This document shows positions 44,679 to 53,136 of a DNA stretch of 64,000 nucleotides, piece by piece. Below the pieces are notes generated by a model. The model had not been told where the DNA came from, made no database searches, and worked only from the letters and a program-made list of their open reading frames with translations. The translations under genes and the position numbers were made by a program. Every line of letters starts with the position of its first letter. The stretch's first letter is position 1. Origin of the DNA: Blautia schinkii. Its GTDB lineage: Bacteria > Bacillota > Clostridia > Lachnospirales > Lachnospiraceae. The stretch spans positions 1 to 64,000 of the forward strand of contig NZ_JAAWUO010000017.1 of assembly GCF_013304825.1 (NCBI RefSeq), in the 5' to 3' direction.

Positions 44679-45944
44679 GTGGATAATAAAAATGTAATAC
44701 AGGTGAGCCATCTCACCAAGATGTATAAGCTTTATGACAAGCCCTCTGACCGCTTGAAAGAGGCACTTGGGCTTACTAAGAAGAAGCTCTATCGTGAGCA
44801 TTACGCACTTCATGATGTGAATTTCGACATTCAGGAAGGCGAGTGTGTGGGAATTATCGGAACCAATGGTTCCGGTAAATCCACCATCTTAAAGATCATT
44901 ACCGGCGTGCTGACTCCGACAGAAGGAGAGGTAAAGGTTAATGGCCGTATCTCCGCACTTCTGGAGCTGGGCGCAGGATTTAATATGGAATATTCCGGTC
45001 TTGAAAATGTATATCTTAACGGAACCATGATCGGATTTTCTAAGGAAGAGATTGATGCCAGACTTGATGATATCCTGGATTTTGCAGATATTGGAGATTT
45101 TATACACCAGCCTGTAAAAACATATTCCAGCGGTATGTTCGTGCGTCTGGCTTTTGCTGTTGCTATCAATATTGACCCGGAGATCCTTGTTGTTGACGAG
45201 GCACTGTCAGTAGGTGATGTATTTTTTCAGGCAAAATGCTATCATAAATTCGAAGAGTTCAAGAAACAGGGAAAGACCATACTGTTCGTAAGTCATGACC
45301 TGAGTAGTGTGTCAAAATACTGCGACAGGGTTATTCTTCTGAATAAAGGTGTGAAGATGGATGAAGGCTCTCCGAAGCAGATGGTAGATCTTTACAAGCA
45401 GCTTCTGGTAGGGCAGGATCCTGTAAAGCAGCAGGAAGAATCAGGAACTCCTTCAAAAGAGGAGAAGGGCGAAGGCAATTTTCAGGCCAACCCGAACATG
45501 CTGGAGTACGGAAACCGTATGGCTGAGATCATTGATTTCGAGGTGGTGGATGATAAGGGAGTCCGCTCCAATACCATTGAGAAAGGCAGCAGTTTCCGGA
45601 TCTGCATGAAAGTCCGTTTCAACGAGGATATCCAGGAGCCCATTATGGCTTATACCTTTAAGAATATAAAAGGGACGGAGATCACAGGAACCAACACCAT
45701 GTTTGAGAAAGTACAGGTAGAGAAATCAGGAAAAGGTGATGTGTGTACAGCTACTTTTACCCAGGAGATGAACCTCCAGGGCGGGGAGTATCTGCTTTCT
45801 TTCGGATGTACCGGCTATAAAGACGGTGATTTTACTGTGTTCCACAGACTCTATGATGCCTGCAACATCACAGTAGTTTCCGCGAAGAATACAGTGGGCT
45901 TTTATGATATGAATTCCAAAGTAGAAATACAGTGTGAGGATTAA
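44679..45944 (+). CDS. Polysaccharide ABC transporter ATPase with C-terminal glycan-binding domain, Wzt-like
   Basis: A 421-residue ATPase. The nucleotide-binding domain (1-245) has Walker A GTNGSGKST, signature YSSGMFVRLAF and Walker B ILVVDEAL. A charged linker (about 245-275) leads to a beta-rich C-terminal domain (about 280-420) like the Wzt-C module, which in E. coli O8/O9a binds the modified end of the polymer and gates export. GTG 44679 is chosen; GTG 44661 overlaps the ribosome binding site GGAGG. It is followed by a methyltransferase-kinase fusion, the type of enzyme that makes such end caps. Confidence 0.9.
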   Translation: MDNKNVIQVSHLTKMYKLYDKPSDRLKEALGLTKKKLYREHYALHDVNFDIQEGECVGIIGTNGSGKSTILKIITGVLTPTEGEVKVNGRISALLELGAGFNMEYSGLENVYLNGTMIGFSKEEIDARLDDILDFADIGDFIHQPVKTYSSGMFVRLAFAVAINIDPEILVVDEALSVGDVFFQAKCYHKFEEFKKQGKTILFVSHDLSSVSKYCDRVILLNKGVKMDEGSPKQMVDLYKQLLVGQDPVKQQEESGTPSKEEKGEGNFQANPNMLEYGNRMAEIIDFEVVDDKGVRSNTIEKGSSFRICMKVRFNEDIQEPIMAYTFKNIKGTEITGTNTMFEKVQVEKSGKGDVCTATFTQEMNLQGGEYLLSFGCTGYKDGDFTVFHRLYDACNITVVSAKNTVGFYDMNSKVEIQCED

Positions 45945-45946
45945 GT

Positions 45947-48139
45947 ATGGGAGAAAAAATCGGAAAGGTATTCCTGGATACCACGTATTATCCGGGTAAA
46001 GACTTATATAGTGACGGTGCTATTGAGGATGAGATGTTATCCATTGCCAGAGATTACGCACCGGAAGAATTTAACCGTGTGATCGCAGAAAAGGAGAGCT
46101 GGCCGATCCTGTATCATTTTTCCCATATCAGGGAGAATATCTTAAGCTGGGTTCCTTTTAAGGGAGACGAGAAAGTTCTGGAAGTGGGTGCAGGATGCGG
46201 TGCTGTCACAGGTGCGCTGTGCCGTAATGCAGGAGAGGTGACAAGTATTGATCTTTCCATGAAGCGCAGCCGTATCAATGCCTACCGCCACAGAAACCAG
46301 GAGAATCTTAAGATCCTGGTGGGAAATTTCCAGGAGATCGAGAAAAATCTCACAGAGAAATACGATTATATTACCCTGATCGGAGTGTTCGAGTACGGGG
46401 AGGCTTATATTCAGAGCGAAGATCCATATGTGGATTTTCTGAAGATCATTTCCAGACATCTGAAACCGGACGGAAGGATCATTCTTGCTATTGAGAACCG
46501 TCTGGGCCTGAAATACTGGGCCGGATGCACAGAGGATCATTTCGGAACTCTCTTCGAGGGGCTGGAAGGCTATCCAAGGACAAATGGTGTCAAGACTTTT
46601 ACAAGAAAAGAATTTCGTCAGATCCTGAAACAGGCCGGGAACCTGAAGGCATCCTGGTACTATCCGTTTCCGGATTACAAGTTCCCGATGACTGTATATT
46701 CTGAGAAATATCTTCCGAAAAAAGGCGAGCTGAACCGGACAGAATATAATTTTGACCGCTTCCGGCTGCAGCTTTTCCAGGAATCACCGGTATATGATAC
46801 ACTTCTTGATAATGATCTGTATCAGGAATTTGCCAATTCTTTCCTGCTTATGATCGGTAAGGAACAGCCTGAGATGGAAACCATCTATGCCAAGTTTTCC
46901 AATGAGAGGGACAGGAAATTTGACATCCGCACAGAGATCGATCACACAGGAAACGGCAGCCGTGTCGTAAAGAAAGTTCCGGAAACAAAAGAGGCAGAAA
47001 GCCATGTAAATGGTCTGGAGAAAATCTGCGAAGAGCTTGGCAGACTTTATGCAGCTGCAGGAATCCGGGTAAATCGCTGCAAGGCACAGCCTGAAGCCGC
47101 AGAATTTGAATATCTTACAGGCATGACTCTGGAAGAAAGGCTGGATACTCTTCTGGAAGAAGGAAAAAACGACCAGGCAGAAGAACTGCTTTTTTCCTAT
47201 ATAAATAAAGTGAAACAGATTCATGAGAAGGAAGATTTTCAGAAAACAGAGGGATTCGTGAAAGTATTCGGCGATGCAGAGCTGCCGGAGAACCTGAAAG
47301 CTGCACCACTTTCCAACATTGATTTTGTTCCTGCAAATGTAATACTCGAAGGCGAAAAAGCTACTGTCATCGATTACGAGTGGACATTCTTTTTCCCGGT
47401 ACCGTCCAATTTCCTTGTGTACCGCATGATCCACTATTATCTGGAAAGTGATGGAAAACGTGAAAATCTGAAGAGCCGAGGCTTCTATGAAAAAGCCTGC
47501 CTCACAGAGAAAGAATGCCAAGCTTATGCTGAGATGGAGAAGAATTTCCAGAAATACATGCTTGGCAGCCACAATGCCATGCTGAACCTCTATGAAAGGA
47601 TTTCACCGGGCAAGGCGGATGCTGTGCAGTTTTATGAGGTGAAGAAACTGGAAGCTTCTCAGAGTTTGCAGGTATTTTGGGATGCAGGCAGAGACTTCAA
47701 TGAAGCAGATTCCGGAAAATATCCGATAAAGAACAAAAAGGTCTATGCCAAAGTAATGCTTCCTGCTCACACCAGAAAGCTGAGACTTGATCCGGGTGAA
47801 CTGAGAAGCGGCCTGCATATCCGCAGGATGAGCTGGTCAGACGGAACACCTGTGAAGTTTTTTACAGAAGGATGCAGCCTGGGTGGAGATACTTACTATT
47901 TCGGAGGTGAGGATCCTCAGATCATCATTGAGGAAATTCCGGAAAATGCAGAATTTATAGAGATCGATCTGGAATTTACAGATGAGAAAAAAGCAGGGCA
48001 GAAATTCTGGCAGAAATATCAGAACAAAGAGCGGAAGCTCCGTCAGATCTGCGCTGAGATTGATGGAAATGAAAAAATGCTTGAGGTTATGAAACACAGC
48101 CGTTTATGGCGTGCATACCGTAAATTCAAAAAAATATGA
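45947..48139 (+). CDS. Methyltransferase-kinase fusion, WbdD-like candidate chain terminator
   Basis: A 730-residue multidomain protein. Residues 50-260 are a class I SAM methyltransferase (VLEVGAGCGAVTGAL, 77-91; TSIDLS, 99-104). Residues 310-500 look like a protein-kinase/APH-fold kinase. A candidate nucleotide lysine is Lys316, the catalytic-loop pattern is Asp459 with Asn464 (NIDFVPANVI), and a metal-binding Asp476 lies in VIDYEW. The last 140 residues are a beta-rich segment and a basic helix. WbdD of E. coli O9a has the same methyltransferase-then-kinase order and caps polymannose chains, setting length for Wzm/Wzt export. Adjacency to Wzm/Wzt supports this reading. The kinase call is by motif only. 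Confidence 0.7.
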   Translation: MGEKIGKVFLDTTYYPGKDLYSDGAIEDEMLSIARDYAPEEFNRVIAEKESWPILYHFSHIRENILSWVPFKGDEKVLEVGAGCGAVTGALCRNAGEVTSIDLSMKRSRINAYRHRNQENLKILVGNFQEIEKNLTEKYDYITLIGVFEYGEAYIQSEDPYVDFLKIISRHLKPDGRIILAIENRLGLKYWAGCTEDHFGTLFEGLEGYPRTNGVKTFTRKEFRQILKQAGNLKASWYYPFPDYKFPMTVYSEKYLPKKGELNRTEYNFDRFRLQLFQESPVYDTLLDNDLYQEFANSFLLMIGKEQPEMETIYAKFSNERDRKFDIRTEIDHTGNGSRVVKKVPETKEAESHVNGLEKICEELGRLYAAAGIRVNRCKAQPEAAEFEYLTGMTLEERLDTLLEEGKNDQAEELLFSYINKVKQIHEKEDFQKTEGFVKVFGDAELPENLKAAPLSNIDFVPANVILEGEKATVIDYEWTFFFPVPSNFLVYRMIHYYLESDGKRENLKSRGFYEKACLTEKECQAYAEMEKNFQKYMLGSHNAMLNLYERISPGKADAVQFYEVKKLEASQSLQVFWDAGRDFNEADSGKYPIKNKKVYAKVMLPAHTRKLRLDPGELRSGLHIRRMSWSDGTPVKFFTEGCSLGGDTYYFGGEDPQIIIEEIPENAEFIEIDLEFTDEKKAGQKFWQKYQNKERKLRQICAEIDGNEKMLEVMKHSRLWRAYRKFKKI

Positions 48140-48172
48140 CAGAGTGCTGCTGTTCACAAGAGGGATATGACT

Positions 48173-50686
48173 ATGGCAAAAATACTTTGGAATGTTGATG
48201 AAAAAAAATACAATGACAGGAATGCTCATACGCTGATCCTGACCGGATGGGCTACAGAGCAGGGAAATCCCGCGCTTACTTTTTTCCTGCAGGGAGATGG
48301 AGAGGAGATTTCCATTTCGCAGCCGGTAAGGTTTGACAGAGCTGATGTTGCCAGAAGTCTGTCCGAACTTGGAGAAGTCTGGGATGCAGGATTCACCCTG
48401 AAGATTCCGGAGATCCTGACTCTGGCAGAGAAATATACAAGGCTGGAAGTATTTCTTTCTGATGGAAGTGAGAAAGAAGTGATCTTTTCCTCCACAGGGA
48501 AAGAACTGAAAGCTTTCTGCATGGACTGCATGATGGAATATCGTATTGATAAAGAGCAGATCCTGGGAAAAAATACACTTCTTGTAGAAGGATGGGTACT
48601 GGATCAGCAGGGATCCGATGAGATTTTTGTGGAAGACCGCGCAGGGAAACCGGTGAAATGCACCATAAACCGGGGAAGACGTCCGGATGTGGAAGAAGAG
48701 CGTGGAATTACAGCTTCCGGAAGCCGTGAGATCGGTTTTTCCATTCAGGTGGACCTGGAAGAAACCGGAAACAAGGAGCTCCTGGTCTGCTTTAAAGGAC
48801 CGAAGACGCAGAAGAAATATCTGGTGGATGTCTGGAAACTGAAAAAAGAAAAATCCGTTTTTTACCAGAGGATGAACCTGTTTTCCATAGAGAATAAGGA
48901 TGCAAACAGAGCCTATATTAAAGAAAAAGGCCTGAAAGAATTCCTGCGTTATGTGGCAACCCATCAGCCGGACAGTGTTTCCGTAGATTATGAGGAATGG
49001 CTGAAATCTCATGCAGCCGGCAGAAAAGAGCTTCTGAGACAGAAGAAGACTGTATTTAAAGAAAAACCTCTGATCAGTATTGTGATTCCTCTTTATAACA
49101 CGCCCAAGGAATATCTGAAAGAGCTGATCGATTCTGTGAGAGCCCAGACTTACACAAACTGGCAGCTGTGTCTTGCAGACGGCAGTGAGGGTTCGGAAAC
49201 ACGAGCTTTTCTCAATAAAAAATACAGAAAAGAAAACCGCATTACTTATAAAAAGCTGAAAGAGAACAAGGGAATCTCAGAGAATACCAATGCAGCCATG
49301 AAGCTGGCAGCAGGAGAGTATATCCTGCTCTGTGATCATGATGATGTTCTTACACCGGACGCGCTGTTCCACATTGCGAAGGCCATTACAGAACAGAAGG
49401 CAGATGTGATCTACACAGACGAAGATAAAGTCAGCATGGATGGCAAACATTATTTTGAGCCGAATTTCAAGCCGGACTATAATTTGTTCCGTCTTCGCGA
49501 GAATAATTATATCTGTCATATTTTTACATTTAAGAGAAGTCTTCTGGAACAGACCGGTACGTTCCGGCCGGAGTATGATGGAGCACAGGATTTTGACCTG
49601 ATCTTACGGTGCTGTGAGCAGGCAGAACGGATCGTTCATATCCCGCGAGTTCTGTACCACTGGAGAAGCCATATGAATTCCACGGCAGCTAACCCGGAGA
49701 GCAAGCGGTATGCTTTTGAGGCAGGGAAGCGTGCAGTGGAGGATCATTACAGGAGACTGGGAATTAAGGCAGAGGTGGAGATGACAGACCGTCCGGGCTG
49801 GTACAGAAGCCATGTAGCCATTGACGGTGAGCCTATGATCTCCATTATCATTCCCAACAAGGATCATATCGATGATCTGGATCTCTGCATAACTTCCATT
49901 GAGGAGAAGTCTACCTGGAAGAATTATGAGATCCTTGTGGTTGAGAATAACAGCGAGCAGAAAGATACCTTCGTATATTATGAGGAACTGCAGAGAAGAT
50001 ACGACAATGTGAGAGTACTAACCTGGAAAAAAGAATTTAACTATTCTGCCATCAACAATTTTGCTGTAAGGGAATCCAGAGGTGAGTACCTTCTGTTCCT
50101 GAACAATGATGTGGAGATCATCACCCCGTCCTGGATGGAGGAGATGCTTCAAATCTGCCAGCAGAAGGGCGTGGGAATGGTTGGTGCAAAGCTGTACTAT
50201 CCGGATGATACCATCCAGCATGCAGGTGTTGTGCTGGGACTTGGCGGAATTGCCGGACATATCATGTGCAAGGCTAACCGGGATGAGATCGGATATATGG
50301 GACGCTTGGTTTCCGTGCAGGAGATCAGTGCTGTAACAGCGGCCTGCATGATGATGAAAGCATCTGTATTTTGCGATGTAGGCGGTTTTGACGAGGAGCT
50401 TCGTGTGGCATTTAACGATATCGATCTGTGCATGCAGGTTCGTAGTATGGGAGAAAAGATCGTATTTACTCCTTATGCAGAGCTTTATCATTATGAATCC
50501 AAGTCAAGAGGACTGGAGGATACACCGGAGAAACAGCTGCGTTTCGGAAAAGAAGTGAAATGCTTTAAGCGCAAATGGGGAAGAGACCTGCTGAAAGGCG
50601 ATCCGTATTACAGTCCGAATCTGTCCCTGAAAGAAGGGGACTGTTCTCTGCGAAAAGAAGAAAGAAATGGGGAGTATCATGCCTGA
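48173..50686 (+). CDS. Tandem GT2 glycosyltransferase with N-terminal beta domains
   Basis: An 837-residue protein. The first about 295 residues form two beta-rich modules of unknown role. They are followed by two GT-A domains. The first starts at ISIVIPLYNTP (about 300) with metal site DHDD (about 388). The second starts at ISIIIPNKDH (about 556) with LNND (about 644) and the GGFDEEL and AFNDIDLC acceptor region. Two active sites suggest two linkages made by one enzyme. ATG 48173 is preferred over 48167 by spacing from AGAGGG. Its 3' end overlaps the next gene by eight bases. It is paralogous to the genes at 50679 and 57143. Confidence 0.85.
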   Translation: MAKILWNVDEKKYNDRNAHTLILTGWATEQGNPALTFFLQGDGEEISISQPVRFDRADVARSLSELGEVWDAGFTLKIPEILTLAEKYTRLEVFLSDGSEKEVIFSSTGKELKAFCMDCMMEYRIDKEQILGKNTLLVEGWVLDQQGSDEIFVEDRAGKPVKCTINRGRRPDVEEERGITASGSREIGFSIQVDLEETGNKELLVCFKGPKTQKKYLVDVWKLKKEKSVFYQRMNLFSIENKDANRAYIKEKGLKEFLRYVATHQPDSVSVDYEEWLKSHAAGRKELLRQKKTVFKEKPLISIVIPLYNTPKEYLKELIDSVRAQTYTNWQLCLADGSEGSETRAFLNKKYRKENRITYKKLKENKGISENTNAAMKLAAGEYILLCDHDDVLTPDALFHIAKAITEQKADVIYTDEDKVSMDGKHYFEPNFKPDYNLFRLRENNYICHIFTFKRSLLEQTGTFRPEYDGAQDFDLILRCCEQAERIVHIPRVLYHWRSHMNSTAANPESKRYAFEAGKRAVEDHYRRLGIKAEVEMTDRPGWYRSHVAIDGEPMISIIIPNKDHIDDLDLCITSIEEKSTWKNYEILVVENNSEQKDTFVYYEELQRRYDNVRVLTWKKEFNYSAINNFAVRESRGEYLLFLNNDVEIITPSWMEEMLQICQQKGVGMVGAKLYYPDDTIQHAGVVLGLGGIAGHIMCKANRDEIGYMGRLVSVQEISAVTAACMMMKASVFCDVGGFDEELRVAFNDIDLCMQVRSMGEKIVFTPYAELYHYESKSRGLEDTPEKQLRFGKEVKCFKRKWGRDLLKGDPYYSPNLSLKEGDCSLRKEERNGEYHA

Positions 50687-53123
50687 GGAAATATTTGAAG
50701 TAACAAGAGAAAGATTTCATCTGCTGGACAGAAATAAATATATTGTACAGGGAAGCTGGCCGAAAGAAGCGAAAGTGGAAGTCTGCCTGGACAGTCAGAA
50801 GCTCCCGGTGAAAGTGGAGAAGCTTGAGATCGTAAGTGCCATGGAGCGTTTTAAAGATCCGGATCTTATGCGCGGTGAGCAGATCACCATGACGATAGAG
50901 ATGCCGGATCAGCTGGATGAGTACCGTAAGCTGGTGATCTATGCAGCATCTGAAGGGAAGCGAACCGTGTGGTTTTCCATCACAGCTGCAGAGCTTGAAA
51001 AAAAGCGGGACAAGCCACAGGTGTATTTTGAGGAAGAAAAAGTACAGCAGGGAATGGTGCGCTTAAGAGGCTGGGCTATCGCAAAAAGTCCTGTGACCAT
51101 CCGCATTTATGACGAGAATAAAGAACAGCTGGCAGCAGACATCCAGAGAACAGACCGTGTGGATGTAGATCAGCTTTACGATGAGATCGAGCATCCGGAG
51201 AAAACAGGATTTTTCACGGAGGTGACAGGTGTTTCCGGTAAATGTCTCTATGTGGTATTCTACGCAGGAGACAGAAAAACAGTAAAAGTTGTTCCACTTC
51301 GAAAACTCGATATTCTTGCAAAAAAAGCTGATAAGTATGTAAAAAAAGGAATCCGTTACTGGAAATCCCAGGGAGGTGCAGCTCTTGCCGGAAAAGTGGT
51401 ATCCAAGATCCGCACAGTTTCCACAAGAGAGATCCCATATCAGAAGTGGATCACCCGCCATCTTCCGGGCAAGGCAGAACTGGAGAAGCAGAGAAGAACA
51501 AAATTCAGCTACAGCCCGAAGATATCCATTGTTGTACCGCTGTACAAAACACCGGAGAAATATCTGCGCAGGCTGGTGGAGTCCATTCAGCAGCAGACAT
51601 ATACCAACTGGGAGCTGTGTCTTTCTGACGGAAGCGGGGATAATTCTCCGATCGCAGGAATCCTGAAAGAAATTTCTGCCAAAGATAAACGGATCAAAGT
51701 GATCTCCCACGACTGTGCACTGCAGATCTCCGAGAATACAAATAGTGCCATAGAAGCAGCGACCGGGGATTTTATTGCATTTGCAGACCATGACGATGAG
51801 CTGACACCTCATGCACTGTTTGAATGTGTGAAGGCTCTCAACGAGAAGCCGGAGACACTGGTGATCTATTCTGACGAAGATAAAATGTCCATGGACGGAC
51901 ACAAATTCTTCCAGCCGCATTTTAAACCGGATTACAATCCGGATCTTCTTTGCACAGTAAACTATATCTGCCATCTTTTTGTGGTATCCCGCAAGGTAGT
52001 TGATAAAGTTGGAATGCTGCGCAAAGAGTTCGACGGAGCCCAGGATTATGATTTTGTTTTTCGCTGTGTGGAAGCTGTGAAGGATGAAGAAATCTATCAT
52101 GTGCCCAAGATTTTGTACCACTGGAGATGCCACGAGGATTCCACAGCTGAGAATCCGGAGAGCAAGACCTATGCTTTTGACGCAGGACGAAGAGCTGTGC
52201 AGGAGCATTACAACAGAATCGGCGTGAATGCAGAGGTTCTGGACGGAGAGTTCCTTGGCCTTTACAGAACGAAATTTGTGCGGGACTATGATCCGCTGAT
52301 TTCCATTATCATTCCCAACAAAGATCACATTGATGATCTGAAACGCTGTATGGATTCCATTGACCGGAAATCTGCTTACAAAAATTACGAGTATGTAATT
52401 GTGGAAAATAACAGTACAGATCCTGCCACCTTTGAATATTATAAGAAGCTCGAGAAGGAAAATGAAAGAGCCCATGTAGTTTACTGGGATGGAGTATTCA
52501 ACTATTCTGCCATCAACAACTATGGAGCTTCTTTTGCAAAAGGAGAGTATCTCCTGCTCCTCAATAACGATACGGAGATTATCAATCCGGACTGTCTGGA
52601 AGAGCTTCTTGGGTACTGCATGCGCAGCGATGTAGGTGCAGTAGGAGCCAGACTGTATTATGAGGATGACACGATCCAGCATGCAGGTGTTGTGATCGGC
52701 TTTGGCGGAATTGCAGGGCATTGCTTTGTGATGCAGCCAAGAGGAACGACAGGATACTGCCACCGTATTATCTGTGCCCAGGATTACAGTGCTGTCACAG
52801 CAGCCTGCATGATGGTGAAGCGCAGTGCCTTTGAGAAGGTGGGTGGACTTTCTGAGGATCTTGCAGTTGCATTTAATGATATTGATTTCTGCATGAAGCT
52901 GAGAAAAGCAGGATACCTGATCGTGTACAATCCGTATGCAGAGCTTTATCACTATGAATCCAAATCAAGAGGTCTGGAGGATACACCGGAGAAGGTGGCA
53001 CGTTTCAACCGTGAGATCTCCATCTTTGAGAAAAAATGGCCGGATATCCTGAAAAACGGTGATCCCTATTACAACCCGAATCTGACACTGAAAAGCCAGG
53101 ACTTTTCTCTGAAGCGGATCTAG
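50679..53123 (+). CDS. Tandem GT2 glycosyltransferase, paralogue 2
   Basis: An 814-residue protein with the same plan as its upstream neighbour: an N-terminal beta region (about 1-215), a basic helical stretch (about 215-280), and two GT-A domains (starting ISIVVPLYKTP and ISIIIPNKDH) with DHDD and LNND metal sites. ATG 50679 follows GGGGAG. The 3' part shares near-identical DNA with the upstream gene: about 57 bases around 50478-50533 and 52936-52990 differ at only three positions, hinting at duplication or gene conversion. The sugar specificity is unknown; rhamnose is plausible. Confidence 0.85.
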   Translation: MPEEIFEVTRERFHLLDRNKYIVQGSWPKEAKVEVCLDSQKLPVKVEKLEIVSAMERFKDPDLMRGEQITMTIEMPDQLDEYRKLVIYAASEGKRTVWFSITAAELEKKRDKPQVYFEEEKVQQGMVRLRGWAIAKSPVTIRIYDENKEQLAADIQRTDRVDVDQLYDEIEHPEKTGFFTEVTGVSGKCLYVVFYAGDRKTVKVVPLRKLDILAKKADKYVKKGIRYWKSQGGAALAGKVVSKIRTVSTREIPYQKWITRHLPGKAELEKQRRTKFSYSPKISIVVPLYKTPEKYLRRLVESIQQQTYTNWELCLSDGSGDNSPIAGILKEISAKDKRIKVISHDCALQISENTNSAIEAATGDFIAFADHDDELTPHALFECVKALNEKPETLVIYSDEDKMSMDGHKFFQPHFKPDYNPDLLCTVNYICHLFVVSRKVVDKVGMLRKEFDGAQDYDFVFRCVEAVKDEEIYHVPKILYHWRCHEDSTAENPESKTYAFDAGRRAVQEHYNRIGVNAEVLDGEFLGLYRTKFVRDYDPLISIIIPNKDHIDDLKRCMDSIDRKSAYKNYEYVIVENNSTDPATFEYYKKLEKENERAHVVYWDGVFNYSAINNYGASFAKGEYLLLLNNDTEIINPDCLEELLGYCMRSDVGAVGARLYYEDDTIQHAGVVIGFGGIAGHCFVMQPRGTTGYCHRIICAQDYSAVTAACMMVKRSAFEKVGGLSEDLAVAFNDIDFCMKLRKAGYLIVYNPYAELYHYESKSRGLEDTPEKVARFNREISIFEKKWPDILKNGDPYYNPNLTLKSQDFSLKRI

Positions 53124-53136
53124 GAGGACAGGGCTC

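Noticed and set aside
51063-52952. 629-codon open frame on the minus strand
   Set aside because: Lies fully antisense to the tandem GT2 gene; composition (Cys/His/Ile-rich) is that of a shadow frame, and no ribosome binding site is seen.
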